Source of the DNA: UBA8389 sp035719105
GTDB taxonomy: Bacteria > Bacteroidota > Bacteroidia > Bacteroidales > UBA1402
Direction of reading: 5' to 3'
DNA: 64,000 nucleotides
NCBI GenBank assembly: GCA_035719105.1
Contig: DASTGN010000008.1
Span: 62,001-126,000 of the forward strand
In this document: piece after piece, positions 25,638 through 35,758 of the stretch
How positions within the stretch are numbered: position 1 is the first letter of the stretch
Layout: each line of letters opens with the position of its first letter
Program-made: the position numbers and the translations under genes
The notes under the pieces: generated by a model
What the model saw: the letters and a program-made list of their open reading frames with translations, nothing else
What the model was told of the DNA's origin: nothing
Databases searched by the model: none

Positions 25638-28600
25638 TTACATAACGGACAATTTGACCGTTTTATTAATCAACGCATTGGACAATTTCACAAGGTAAAT
25701 GCCTTTACTCAAGGTAACCGGCATTTCACTCGTTGCATTAGCAACACATTTTCCACGATAAACCAACTGACCATTCATGGCATAAACCAAAACATCGGTC
25801 ACTTTGTCTGAAATGTTTTTAACTACAATCTGATGATTGATCACTGCAGCAAAGACTTTGGACTCGACGGCTTCTTTCAAAGATGTTGCAATCGATAGTG
25901 AAGCGGTTGTAAATGTACTGGTTGCAAAGGATTGATCCACAGCCTGTACACCAACCGTGTATTCGCCAACACCTAATTTCATCTTGATTTGGTTGTTTGA
26001 CAACAAGGTCGGATTTCCAACTTTCAATCTACCAGTAGTTGCATCAGCCGCAGCGATGAAAGACTTCGCACCTGCAGCATTTTGCACGTACAGATTGTAT
26101 CTGATCGCATTTTGAGGTGTAATGGCATCGGTCGATTTGTTCCAACTGATGACAGCGGTATCACCGTTTTGAACAGCTGTTACGTTCAACGGAGCACTTG
26201 GAGCCAAATTGAGTACAGGACAAGTGTTCTTAGCAAAAGTACTGGCCCAACCGCCATCGATAACCACATTGTCAGCAGTGGTATAACCATCTCTCCAACC
26301 AAACAAATAGTAATCCAGATTGTTGTCGTTGTTAAAGTCGGCAACATTCATTGAACCTCCTCTTGCTCTAGCAGTTGTTGGAGGAATGACGGAACGATAC
26401 GTGTTGTCACCATTGTTGTAATAGATAGACGTATTGCCTGTGAAACCCCAATCAGTTCTCAAATACATAACATCGTTGAAACCATCGTTGTTGAAGTCTC
26501 CATAAGATAAGGTCACTTTCTGTGTACCATTTGGCAAACCGGTGTTGTCTAATTTAGTAAATGTACCATCTTGGTTGTTGATGTAAAGCGAACCTGGCCA
26601 TACCCAGTTACTTCCATCGTGTCCAACACCCATGACGAAAACATCAAGCCATCCGTCACTGTTGGAATCGAACAACATGGCTTCACCTTGTTCGATACCT
26701 TGAAATGCTGCCGTTGACTTTGCAAAACGACCGTTGCCTTGATTGAGATAAAGATTGGTCACATACTTATCAGTGACTGCATAACCGGTCGAAATCATAT
26801 CCACCAATCCATCGTTATTAACATCACCTGTGTGAAGAGATCCGGCATTCATTCCTAAGAAATCTTCGGTTCCCCCAACTGGCGTTGTCGTGCGTGTCAA
26901 TTTGCCATTGACATTTTTGTAAAGTGTGACTACACGAGTATTCAATTGGTCGCACCAGCCTTCAACAAAGAGGTCCATCCATCCGTCATGATCCACATCT
27001 ACCGTTGACAAAACTCTATGAGAATTATTATCGCTACCTGTTCTCATTGCCAATAATACTTGAGTCGTATCGGGAGCAAAATTATAGTCAGGTGCACCTA
27101 AGTTCTTGTACAAACGGGTAATGGTGCTACCATTACGTCCCATAACCAGCAAGTCGAGATTATCATCGTTGTTGTAATCGAAAAAGACAGCTGAAGCTTC
27201 GGTCATGAAATCATACTTATCAGCGATTCTAGCGGCGGTCACATTAGTAAACGTTTCGTCACCATTGTTTTTAAACAAAGCAAATCGATTGTTTGTCAAT
27301 TCAAACATATCGATGTTGCCATCGTTGTTGTAGTCTCCCCAAATGGTTTCACCCTTATCGGTCAATTCACCGGGTGTACTTAAAACACTCCATGTTGCAA
27401 TAGGAGTTCTAACATCCAAATTGAAGGTACCGAAAGAGCTGGAAGCAAATGCCCCATCGACAGCTTGTACACCGATCACATAGGTTCCAAGACCCAAATC
27501 CACTTTTAATTCATTTTTAACCATCAAAGTGGGTGCACCAACTTTCAGTTTCCCGGTAGATGCATCTGCAGGAACAAAGAAATGTTTCATACCGGAAGCA
27601 TCCTGTATGTAAACATTATATTTCAGGTTGGATTGAGCAGTGTGGTCATCAGTGGATTTATTCCAGGAGATCACCCATTTTCCATTTACTTGAGTTGCCG
27701 AAATATTGGTAGGAACAGTTGGTACTGTATTGGCTACTGCGCATGTATTCATGGCAAAGTAACTTGACCAATCTCCACCCATGGTCGTATCAGCGAAGGT
27801 ATAGCTATCGCGCCATCCAAAAGCAAAATAATCCAACTTGTTGTCATTGTTGAAATCGGCAGCAGCCAAGGCACCACCTCTAGCACGCGCTCCAGTATGA
27901 GGTATTGTTTCTGTGAATGTACTATCTCCATTGTTGTAGAAAATACCTGTATTTCCGTTGAAACCAGAGGGCAACATCAACATCAAATCAGAAGTTCCAT
28001 CGTTGTTGAAGTCACCAGCCGACATTTCAAGGAATTGCTTTCCAGTTGGCAAACCAACGTTTGCTTTCTTAGTGAAAGTACTATCTTGATTGTTGAGATA
28101 AATGTCACCAGGCCAACTCCAGGAACCGTCATTGGTCACACCCATTACGACAACATCCTGCCAACCATCGTTATTGACATCAAAAGGCAATACTTCACCC
28201 TGTTCTACGCCTGGGAATACTTGTTTTGAAACCTTAAACGTTCCATCACCATTATTCAGATACATGCGACATTGATATCCACCCTGAACAGCATAACCAG
28301 ATGTGATCAGATCAACCAATCCATCGTTATCCATGTCAGCAGTGTGCAGTGAACCTGAGTTCATTCCAAGAAAATCAGACACGCCATTCACAGGCTTCGT
28401 TACTCGTTCGAAAATACCTTTGTTGTTTTTATACAATGCGACAACCCTGGTATTCAAATCATCACACCAACCTTCTAAGAATAAATCGGTCCAACCGTCC
28501 AAATTATAGTCCGTGGCTGAAATGACTCTGCGGGAAGCACCGTCGCCCCCAACTTTTAGATTCACCAAAACGTTGGCAGAATCTACTTCCATTTTATAGT

Positions 28601-28976
28601 CTGGTGCGCCAGAATTTTTGTAAAGCAGTGTTTTGGTGCTGTTACTCCAACCCATAACCAATAAATCCAGGTTTCCGTCGTTGTTATAGTCTAAAAAGGA
28701 AGCGGAAGCTTCAATTCGACTGTTTTTAACGGTGAATTTTGCATCGGTCACGTTTGTAAACGTGCTGTCGCCACCATTTTGGAACAACGCGAAGACATTT
28801 CCACTAATTTGGAACAAATCCATCTTCCCGTCATTGTTGTAATCTCCCCAGCAAACCTCCCCCTTTTCGGAGAGACCACCTTTGCTCTTCAAGTCACTCC
28901 ACGTTGTCGGAGTGCTCGCAAATACGCTTGCCGAAGCCATTAAGGCTAAAGCAATACAGGTAATTTTTGTTTTCAT
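25638..28976 (-). CDS. FG-GAP/VCBS-repeat protein with T9SS type A sorting domain
   Basis: A 1112-residue exported protein. It has a signal peptide (1-21, ending VFAS) and two homologous halves (about 22-523 and 524-1030), each with many calcium-loop repeats of the type WGDYNNDGKMDLF followed by a fibronectin-III-like stretch (WNKSTDDHT / WNKSTDAIT). The C-terminal 82 residues have the T9SS type A pattern: VLVYAMNGQLVYRGK, then SKGIYLVKLSN and a basic last strand. It should fold as integrin-like beta-propellers and be attached to or released from the cell surface. No catalytic motif is seen. It sits between the acetylesterase and the beta-mannosidase, so it may bind or present the glycan. Function is inferred from context only. 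Confidence 0.85.
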   Translation of the reverse strand: MKTKITCIALALMASASVFASTPTTWSDLKSKGGLSEKGEVCWGDYNNDGKMDLFQISGNVFALFQNGGDSTFTNVTDAKFTVKNSRIEASASFLDYNNDGNLDLLVMGWSNSTKTLLYKNSGAPDYKMEVDSANVLVNLKVGGDGASRRVISATDYNLDGWTDLFLEGWCDDLNTRVVALYKNNKGIFERVTKPVNGVSDFLGMNSGSLHTADMDNDGLVDLITSGYAVQGGYQCRMYLNNGDGTFKVSKQVFPGVEQGEVLPFDVNNDGWQDVVVMGVTNDGSWSWPGDIYLNNQDSTFTKKANVGLPTGKQFLEMSAGDFNNDGTSDLMLMLPSGFNGNTGIFYNNGDSTFTETIPHTGARARGGALAAADFNNDNKLDYFAFGWRDSYTFADTTMGGDWSSYFAMNTCAVANTVPTVPTNISATQVNGKWVISWNKSTDDHTAQSNLKYNVYIQDASGMKHFFVPADASTGKLKVGAPTLMVKNELKVDLGLGTYVIGVQAVDGAFASSSFGTFNLDVRTPIATWSVLSTPGELTDKGETIWGDYNNDGNIDMFELTNNRFALFKNNGDETFTNVTAARIADKYDFMTEASAVFFDYNNDDNLDLLVMGRNGSTITRLYKNLGAPDYNFAPDTTQVLLAMRTGSDNNSHRVLSTVDVDHDGWMDLFVEGWCDQLNTRVVTLYKNVNGKLTRTTTPVGGTEDFLGMNAGSLHTGDVNNDGLVDMISTGYAVTDKYVTNLYLNQGNGRFAKSTAAFQGIEQGEAMLFDSNSDGWLDVFVMGVGHDGSNWVWPGSLYINNQDGTFTKLDNTGLPNGTQKVTLSYGDFNNDGFNDVMYLRTDWGFTGNTSIYYNNGDNTYRSVIPPTTARARGGSMNVADFNNDNNLDYYLFGWRDGYTTADNVVIDGGWASTFAKNTCPVLNLAPSAPLNVTAVQNGDTAVISWNKSTDAITPQNAIRYNLYVQNAAGAKSFIAAADATTGRLKVGNPTLLSNNQIKMKLGVGEYTVGVQAVDQSFATSTFTTASLSIATSLKEAVESKVFAAVINHQIVVKNISDKVTDVLVYAMNGQLVYRGKCVANATSEMPVTLSKGIYLVKLSNALINKTVKLSVM
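25885..27407 (-). repeat. Second half of the internal duplication in the FG-GAP gene
   Basis: Encodes residues about 524-1030 and repeats the landmark order of the first half from TPIATWSVL to AVDQSFATSTF. The two copies are nearly equal in length (about 502 and 508 residues), pointing to duplication of one whole ancestral module. Confidence 0.85.
27408..28913 (-). repeat. First half of the internal duplication in the FG-GAP gene
   Basis: Encodes residues 22-523. Landmarks shared in order with the second half: TW, EKGE-x-x-WGDYNNDG, TFTNVT, DLLVMG, LYKN-x-GAPDY, GWCD-x-LNTRVV, DFLGMN-x-GSLHT, NNDGLVD-like, SGYAV and WNKSTD. Identity by eye is roughly half of positions, so the duplication is old. 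Confidence 0.85.
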
Positions 28977-29033
28977 AATTAAAATTTAGGTTAAACATCA
29001 GGATATAAATGATTTGAAATTATAAGCACTTTA

Positions 29034-31013
29034 TCAATAATCTGTACTGAAAGGAGAAGCTGGCAAGCCCTCCGAATTGATCAGATTGCAATCTGGATTG
29101 TTTGCCCAACCATACCTGACGGACAAGGGGAAATGTACTTGGGGAGAAGATACATAAACCACATTCCCCTTGATTATGGCTTTGGCCTTCAAGTATTTCT
29201 GATCGGGTCCGGCTATGCTGAAACCTCTCAACTCACTTTTATCGGAAGTCATCAATCCCTTTGAAATGGATTTGAATTGTATTTCGATACCTTTTCCAAC
29301 AATTTTATAGGAAACGTATTGGGGCCCGGTTGCAGTCAACTGTTTTTTATATGTATCCGACAACGCCAATAGTGATAACCGTCTTCCAACTTCCTGTTTG
29401 TTTTTTGGATGGATGTTGTCAGCATCTCCAATGTCAATAATGACAGCCATGCCAGTACGATCAAGATTAGTCGTATTGCGTTGAGCTTCCCGCAATTCAG
29501 CCCATTGTGACTCTTCGGGTTGTTGTTCCTTCTTCATAAAATTGGCTAACTGAACAAAATAAAATGGGAAATTGGTGTTCCATTGTTTTCGCCAGTCTAA
29601 AATCATTAATGGAAACAAGCGTTTGTATAAAGCTGCATGGTCAGCATTTGCCTCTCCCTGATACCAAATAGCTCCCTGGAAAGCGTAGGGAACGATTGGA
29701 TAAATCATGGCGTTAAACAGATTACTGGGTTGGCTCTGATTTTGCACGATTTTTGGTGCAATCAACTCATTTAAATTCAGGCCTATCCGATACTTCCAAT
29801 CTCCTGATAATGAAATTGATGCGGTAGTTGTAGAAATACTGACCTGATCAGCAGCGCCATAAAAGCCACCACCTCCACCCGAATCAAATACACGAACTGA
29901 AACGATGTTGCGACCAGCTTTAACCAAGTCAGCAGGAATGACGTATTTGCGAATTCTATCATAACCTTCAGTCTGCCCGACTGGTTGACCATTAAAGTAA
30001 GTGATTTCATTGTCATCAACCGTTCCTAAGTTGATGGTCAACTCCTTACCTGCCATTTCAGCAGGAATATCGACCGTTTTGCGAAACCAGACGACTCCGT
30101 CAAAATCTTTGAGCATTTGTTCTTCCCAGGCTTGAGGTACCTTCATGGTTTTCCAATCTGAATCGTCAACACCGGATTGTATCCATACGGGTATTCCGTT
30201 CAAATTGCCACGATCTTTGTTGATCAGTTGGTCATTCCAATTCTTTTGCTGCTGCTCCAGGTATTTTTTCTGCTCCGTAGGATCGGTTGGAACCTTTTTA
30301 AGTTCAGACAGATAATTAGTATATTCGGGCAAATTCTCCAGTGCTTCCCTGCTGGTCCAAGCTTCTGCAGGAGTTCCTCCCCAGGATGTATGAAGAAGAC
30401 CAATTGGAATTCCATTCAGTTCTTTGCTAAGATTCAAAGCGAAAAAATAAGCAGTAGCAGAAAAATCCGGGATTGTTTTTGGGCTGCAAATCAACCAGGA
30501 ACCGCCCATGACTTTCAATTCAGAAGTTGGTGACAATGCCGTCGCTTTTTCAACCTGAAACAATCGGATATTGGGATGATTGGCTTGAGCAATTTCTTTT
30601 TGAAAATGATCAACCTGACCCCAACCTTCCAAAGGCATTTCCATGTTCGATTGTCCGGAACAAAGCCAAACTTCACCGATCATGACATTTCGCAACATCA
30701 AGATCTCATCTGCAGAAACTTTTACTTGGAACGGGCCTCCTGCGGATTGTGTTTCTACTCGGAGCATCCAATTTCCAAATTTATCAGCAACCGTTGAATA
30801 GGTTTTTCCATTCCAACTGGTTTGTACGGAAACGGTTGTTTCGGGGTTAGTTCTACCCCAAAAAGGAGCCATACATCGTTGTTGCAAGACCATGTTGTCA
30901 GAAAACAAGACAGGCATGGTCAATTTTGCAGAAAGCGATTGACAATTAAATTGAATAACCAAAAAAAGACCATACAACATCCACAACTTAAAACTGTAAA
31001 TTTTTTGCATCAT
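29034..31013 (-). CDS. Sialate O-acetylesterase-like SGNH carbohydrate esterase with GH2-like insert
   Basis: A 659-residue secreted protein with a signal peptide (about 1-29). The SGNH catalytic Ser is in LCSGQSNMEMP near residue 121, further blocks are LLHTSWGGTPAEAW and IWYQGEANAD, and the Asp/His pair is in GDADNIHPKNK near 533. Between the halves of the hydrolase (about 285-410) lies a jelly-roll resembling the GH2 sugar-binding domain (WFRKTVDIPAEMAGKELTIN). The family removes O-acetyl groups from sialic acids or from plant polysaccharides. In this PUL it would deacetylate the glycan before exo-glycosidases act. The true acetylated sugar is unknown. Confidence 0.87.
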   Translation of the reverse strand: MMQKIYSFKLWMLYGLFLVIQFNCQSLSAKLTMPVLFSDNMVLQQRCMAPFWGRTNPETTVSVQTSWNGKTYSTVADKFGNWMLRVETQSAGGPFQVKVSADEILMLRNVMIGEVWLCSGQSNMEMPLEGWGQVDHFQKEIAQANHPNIRLFQVEKATALSPTSELKVMGGSWLICSPKTIPDFSATAYFFALNLSKELNGIPIGLLHTSWGGTPAEAWTSREALENLPEYTNYLSELKKVPTDPTEQKKYLEQQQKNWNDQLINKDRGNLNGIPVWIQSGVDDSDWKTMKVPQAWEEQMLKDFDGVVWFRKTVDIPAEMAGKELTINLGTVDDNEITYFNGQPVGQTEGYDRIRKYVIPADLVKAGRNIVSVRVFDSGGGGGFYGAADQVSISTTTASISLSGDWKYRIGLNLNELIAPKIVQNQSQPSNLFNAMIYPIVPYAFQGAIWYQGEANADHAALYKRLFPLMILDWRKQWNTNFPFYFVQLANFMKKEQQPEESQWAELREAQRNTTNLDRTGMAVIIDIGDADNIHPKNKQEVGRRLSLLALSDTYKKQLTATGPQYVSYKIVGKGIEIQFKSISKGLMTSDKSELRGFSIAGPDQKYLKAKAIIKGNVVYVSSPQVHFPLSVRYGWANNPDCNLINSEGLPASPFSTDY

Positions 31014-31024
31014 ATTTTAAATTT

Positions 31025-33325
31025 TTACGGCCAACACGATTCAATGGGCCTATTACCAATTGCCTTGCCCCAATTTTTAGATGGTTTTGGCCCCATTTTA
31101 AACACCAATTTTCCACCCTCAAGCAATTCTTTATGTGTTAAATAACAATGATCGAAGGGTTTATCATTCAAACGTGCAGATTGGATATAGAAGTTCTGCT
31201 CCGAATTGTTTTCAGTAAGAATTTCCATTTTCTTACCATTTGGCAATTGAATGGAAGCCGATTTAAACAGGGGCGTTCCAATGGCATATATCCCACTGGC
31301 AGGATTAACAGGATAAAATCCCAACGAACTGAATACATACCATGAAGACATTTGCCCACAGTCCTCGTTTCCTGCATAACCAGATGAGCTTGTGTTATAC
31401 CATTCTGTCATGATTTTATGTGTATAATATTGAGTTCTTGAAGGTTGCCCTGCATAATCGTACAAATAGGCAATGTGATGGCTTGGTTCATTACCATGAG
31501 CATATTGCCCTATAAAACCGGATGCGTTGTCATTTCTTTGAGTTTCTGCATTCAAAAGGGAGAAAAAGGTGTCCAGTTTTTTGACGAATGCCAAATCTCC
31601 ACCTGTACGAGCAATCAAATCACTAATATGGTGAGGAACGTACCAAAAGTATTGCCAAGCATTTCCTTCTGTAAAGGGATGTCCTCCGTTTGCCCCGTAC
31701 GTCAAAGGATTAAATGGAACCATCCAATTTCCCTGATCGTCTTTGGGTTGAAAGAAACCAGTTGCGGCGTTGAACAAGTTTCCATAAAATTGCGCTCTCC
31801 TATTAAAGCGCTCATAATCTGATGTTTGACCAAGTTTCTTTGCCAACTGGGCTACACACCAGTCGTCATAAGCCATTTCCAACGTAATGGAAACGGATTG
31901 TGATTGGATATTCTCAGGCATGTATCCAAATTTCTCCCACACTTCAAATGGTGAATTCAAATGGGAATTGGTAGCCGAAGCGTATACGGCAGCGTATGCT
32001 TTTTGGGGATCTATGCCTGGTAAGCCCTTTAATACAGCATCTACGACCACCGGTATGGCGTGGTTGCCTATCATGCAGAAATTATCCTGCCCCCACAACT
32101 GCCACACAGGCAAATAACCGGCAGTTTCTGCATGCCTGATCAACGAATTTACAAAATTCGCTGAACGTTCAGGTTGCAGCAAAGTATAAAGTGGATGGGC
32201 AGCTCGATACGTATCCCACAAAGAGAAAGTGGAAAATTGAATATCTCCATCATCCAATTTTCGAGTCGAAAAAGCAGCGGTCATGTATTCTCCGTTTACA
32301 TCGGAAAATGTATTTGGTTGTAAGAACGCATGGTAAAGAGCGGTATAAAACACCTCTTTCTGTTTTGGCGTTCCTTCAATTTTGACCTTGACCAATTCAG
32401 TTTCCCAACGATCCTGCGCTAGTGTTCGAATACGATCAAAATTCCAATTGGGAATTTCAGTAAACAAGTTTAGTCTGGCATTTTCCAGACTGACTGCTGA
32501 GATACCCGTTTTCACAAGCAGGGGTTGTCCATCTTGGTTTGAGAATTCAAAAAGACCTTTCAAGTTCGTTCCATCAGCGACCTTCAATCCAGGGAACATT
32601 TCGGTTCCTTTGATTAAGACGTTACCGATCATTGGTTTTGAAAAACGCATGCAAAAATAGACTTTTCGCATTTTGGCCCATCCCGTAATGACACGATACC
32701 CTTCCAAAGTGAAGGCATTCACTACTTTAATTTGCGAATTCAAAATGGTGGTAGACCAACTGCCTTTGTTGAGGGAATGGTTTAAATCGACCAAAACTTG
32801 AGATTTGGCGTTTTCGGGATAATGCAATCGTTGCATACCGCAGCGGGTGGTACTTGTCAACTCCGCTTGGACTCCGAATGTTTTGAGAAATACTCGATAA
32901 TAACCCGGTTGAGCTTTTTCTTCAGCATGTGAGAAGGTGGAGTAAAAACCCTTGTCAGATTTTAAGGCGGATGCTGCTTTTTCAGTATCACCAGTAAATG
33001 GCAACACCAGCACATCGAACAATTCGGCCACACCCGTTCCGCTTAAATGCGTATGACTAAACCCATAAATGGTAGAATCATTGTAATCATAACCGGAAGC
33101 TTGCCCCCAATCGGGTGCATTTCGAGTATCCGGGCTCAATTGAACCATTCCAAATGGAACGGTGGCTCCTGGAAAATTATTTCCAGAAAGGCTTGAAGCA
33201 ACCGCTCCGGTTCCAATAAATGGATTGACGAAATCTATTGACCGTTCTTCCCTCCCAAACAAACCAGGAAATACCAAGCAGGTCATCAGAAGAAGAAAGC
33301 CATATTTCAATAGATTGTTGTTCAT
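31025..33325 (-). CDS. GH92 alpha-mannosidase, secreted
   Basis: A 766-residue protein of normal GH92 length with a signal peptide (about 1-24). Family blocks are clear: VNPFIGTG at the mature N-terminus, NFPGATVPFGMVQLSPDTR, YGFSHTHLSGTG, and the C-terminal NEDCGQMSSWYVFS near residue 656, which carries catalytic-site residues. GH92 enzymes are calcium-dependent, inverting exo-alpha-mannosidases of various linkages (1,2; 1,3; 1,4; 1,6). Only 14 bases separate it from the GH95 gene upstream and 11 from the esterase downstream. Confidence 0.93.
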   Translation of the reverse strand: MNNNLLKYGFLLLMTCLVFPGLFGREERSIDFVNPFIGTGAVASSLSGNNFPGATVPFGMVQLSPDTRNAPDWGQASGYDYNDSTIYGFSHTHLSGTGVAELFDVLVLPFTGDTEKAASALKSDKGFYSTFSHAEEKAQPGYYRVFLKTFGVQAELTSTTRCGMQRLHYPENAKSQVLVDLNHSLNKGSWSTTILNSQIKVVNAFTLEGYRVITGWAKMRKVYFCMRFSKPMIGNVLIKGTEMFPGLKVADGTNLKGLFEFSNQDGQPLLVKTGISAVSLENARLNLFTEIPNWNFDRIRTLAQDRWETELVKVKIEGTPKQKEVFYTALYHAFLQPNTFSDVNGEYMTAAFSTRKLDDGDIQFSTFSLWDTYRAAHPLYTLLQPERSANFVNSLIRHAETAGYLPVWQLWGQDNFCMIGNHAIPVVVDAVLKGLPGIDPQKAYAAVYASATNSHLNSPFEVWEKFGYMPENIQSQSVSITLEMAYDDWCVAQLAKKLGQTSDYERFNRRAQFYGNLFNAATGFFQPKDDQGNWMVPFNPLTYGANGGHPFTEGNAWQYFWYVPHHISDLIARTGGDLAFVKKLDTFFSLLNAETQRNDNASGFIGQYAHGNEPSHHIAYLYDYAGQPSRTQYYTHKIMTEWYNTSSSGYAGNEDCGQMSSWYVFSSLGFYPVNPASGIYAIGTPLFKSASIQLPNGKKMEILTENNSEQNFYIQSARLNDKPFDHCYLTHKELLEGGKLVFKMGPKPSKNWGKAIGNRPIESCWP

Positions 33326-33338
33326 TTTTTGAGTTTGA

Positions 33339-35750
33339 TTAATAAATCATTTCTACTTTATCTCCACTCTTTAGGGAGAAACTGATGAAGCCCTTTTCGG
33401 ATTGCTTTGGCAGGATTTTTTTACCGTTCAAGGTACAAACTGGCATTTCGGTTCCCATCATCTTTATTTTATATATCTGACTGACAGTAACTTTCAATAT
33501 GGCTTGTTCGACTTTATTATTGGACCATTTTAAATCGACAATGCCTCCGTTCAACACGCACAAACCCTTAAAGTACCCTGTCTTCCATTGTTCAGGCAAT
33601 GTTGGCAGGAACTCAATATATCCCTCCTGACTTTGTACCAACATTTCAGCTATACCTGCCGCACCTGCCTCGTTACCATCAAAAATAAAAATATCGTAAG
33701 GTGCTCCGGCAATACCTTTGGGCGAAACAGTCAGTAAATTTTCACGGGTGAAGTTACGCTGCAGCATCACTACACTTTTGTAGGCCTCTTCTTGATTTTT
33801 TAATCGGGCATTGTAACAAATCATGTTGGCACGACTCCATTCTACATCTTCCCATCCGGGTGCGTTCAATCGGTTGGAAATGGTTTTTTCCGCAGCCTTG
33901 GCAAGTTCAGGTGTTTTTACCAAACTAACCTGATGATATGGATACAAAGAAAGGAGGTGGCTGGTATGTCGATGATTCGGGCTGGCTTCTTCGTAATCCT
34001 CAAGCCATTCTTGAAGCCCTCCGTTTCTTTTGCTGATTTGCAAGGGCGGGAATTTAACCAATGCTTGTTGAAGGCTGTCGCTGAACTGCTTATCAATTTT
34101 CAAGATTTTAGATGCTTGAATGACAGAACTGAATAATTCGGAAACCAACACTCGATCAACGGTTGGCATCATGGACAAAGACATCCCCTCCCCTTTATAT
34201 ATGAAGCTGTTTTCAGGTGAAGTGGACGGACCAGTCAATAAATAACCCGTTTTTGGGTCAATGGTCATGTAATCCAAAAAGAATTGAGCATTACTTTTCA
34301 AAATGGGATACGCCTGGTTTTTCAGGAAATTTTGATCGAGGGTGTAACAATAATGCGACCATAAATGCGAAGCGATCCAGGTAGAACCCGTTGGAAACAG
34401 CCCCCATCCAATGCCCCATCCGGGAGAAGTGAAACCCCATACATTATCCATGGTGTGTGCCGTCCAACCTTTGGAACCGTACAAGACTTTCGCCGTTTTT
34501 TGTCCATAAACGGACAAATCACGTATGTAGCTGAATAATGGTGTATTGCATTCCGACAGATTTCCTATGTTCGCCAACCAATAATTTTGCTGTGTATTGA
34601 TATCCAAGTGATAATCGCAGGTCCAGCCCATATTGTTGGCCAGATTGTCGTTCCAAATACCCTGAAGGTTAGCTGGAAGTGGTGAATTTTCGCGCGAGGA
34701 GGCAATCAATAAATAACGAGCATATTGAAAGAACAGGGCATCCAAGCCTACATCATTTTGCCCTTCTTTCACTTGCAACCAACGCATGTCGGTGGGCAAA
34801 TCATCCAATTCGCTTTTACCTAGAAACAGCTCAACGCGTTTGAACAGTTTTTGATAATCGGTTACATGATGATTTCTCAATTCTTCGAAATCCTTGCTTG
34901 TAGCCTGTTTGATAGTGTTCCGACAAAGTGCTTGGTAATCGGTCGATTTAAAATTCGTTCGGATGTCAATGTACAACGTTGCTGAAGTTGCGTTCTTGAT
35001 ATTCAGCTTTTTACCATCTACTGAAACGGTTCCATCATCGGTTTTAACCGTTATGTTTCCCAAAAAGGCGACGCCACCGTTTTGAGGATTTTGAACGGAC
35101 AGGTCACCAGAAAACTCCAACACCTTGTCATTTAATGAAAGGTCAGCTTGACGCAACAAATTGAGTGAAACGGAGAAGTTAAGCGCTGCTTGTTTGCTCG
35201 CAGTAAGATGAAGTATCAAAACGCCGTCCGGATTACTGCAAATGTATTCGCGAGCATACTTTACACCCCCTTTTTCGTAGGAAACGGATGCAATTGCATT
35301 TTCTAAATCGAGATTTCGTTCATAGTTTTGGAGTTTTCCTTCTGGGTATGTAAAATTTAAGTTCAAATCTCCAATAGGCAGATGCGAACCAAACGAATGG
35401 GGTATGCCTGCCATCAATTTCTGACATTGGTCGTTTCCTTGAGACAGATTTCCGTTAAAGAAGAGTTCTCTTATTTCCTGCAGTTTTTGCTTACCAAGTT
35501 TCTGTTCTTGATTGGGATCTTCTTTGCCTGACCAAAAAGTGATTTCGTTCAAAGCAATGGTTTCTTTTTGAATGCCACCATAAACCATGGCGCCCAACCT
35601 TCCGTTACCCAACGGCAACGCCTTCATCCACTCACTTGCAGGTTGGTTGTACCAAAGCATCATGGATCGATCCTGTGCTCTAAGATTGGATGATACGGCA
35701 AGAAAAATCAAACCAATGCAAAAAAGTGTTTTTCTATTAAAAGAGATCAT
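33339..35750 (-). CDS. GH95 alpha-L-fucosidase-type enzyme, secreted
   Basis: An 803-residue protein with a signal peptide (about 1-25). GH95 blocks are present: the N-terminal LPLGNGRLGAMVYGG, the DINTQQNYW block near residue 387, the acid Glu in TSPENSF near 513 and the Asp-bearing DGNEAGAAGIAEML near 690. Two positions depart from the forms I recall as common: HLDIN instead of HLNIN, and DGNEAG instead of DGNFG. The family cleaves alpha-1,2-fucose or alpha-L-galactose with inversion, and the changes might shift specificity. It lies 8 bases after the GH29 gene's stop, giving a fucosidase pair. Confidence 0.9.
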   Translation of the reverse strand: MISFNRKTLFCIGLIFLAVSSNLRAQDRSMMLWYNQPASEWMKALPLGNGRLGAMVYGGIQKETIALNEITFWSGKEDPNQEQKLGKQKLQEIRELFFNGNLSQGNDQCQKLMAGIPHSFGSHLPIGDLNLNFTYPEGKLQNYERNLDLENAIASVSYEKGGVKYAREYICSNPDGVLILHLTASKQAALNFSVSLNLLRQADLSLNDKVLEFSGDLSVQNPQNGGVAFLGNITVKTDDGTVSVDGKKLNIKNATSATLYIDIRTNFKSTDYQALCRNTIKQATSKDFEELRNHHVTDYQKLFKRVELFLGKSELDDLPTDMRWLQVKEGQNDVGLDALFFQYARYLLIASSRENSPLPANLQGIWNDNLANNMGWTCDYHLDINTQQNYWLANIGNLSECNTPLFSYIRDLSVYGQKTAKVLYGSKGWTAHTMDNVWGFTSPGWGIGWGLFPTGSTWIASHLWSHYCYTLDQNFLKNQAYPILKSNAQFFLDYMTIDPKTGYLLTGPSTSPENSFIYKGEGMSLSMMPTVDRVLVSELFSSVIQASKILKIDKQFSDSLQQALVKFPPLQISKRNGGLQEWLEDYEEASPNHRHTSHLLSLYPYHQVSLVKTPELAKAAEKTISNRLNAPGWEDVEWSRANMICYNARLKNQEEAYKSVVMLQRNFTRENLLTVSPKGIAGAPYDIFIFDGNEAGAAGIAEMLVQSQEGYIEFLPTLPEQWKTGYFKGLCVLNGGIVDLKWSNNKVEQAILKVTVSQIYKIKMMGTEMPVCTLNGKKILPKQSEKGFISFSLKSGDKVEMIY

Positions 35751-35758
35751 AAAATAAA

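Noticed and set aside
25638..28976. Repeated DNA in the FG-GAP gene considered as a CRISPR-like or satellite array
   Set aside because: The repeats are coding calcium-loop motifs of one intact protein with no spacers of equal length.
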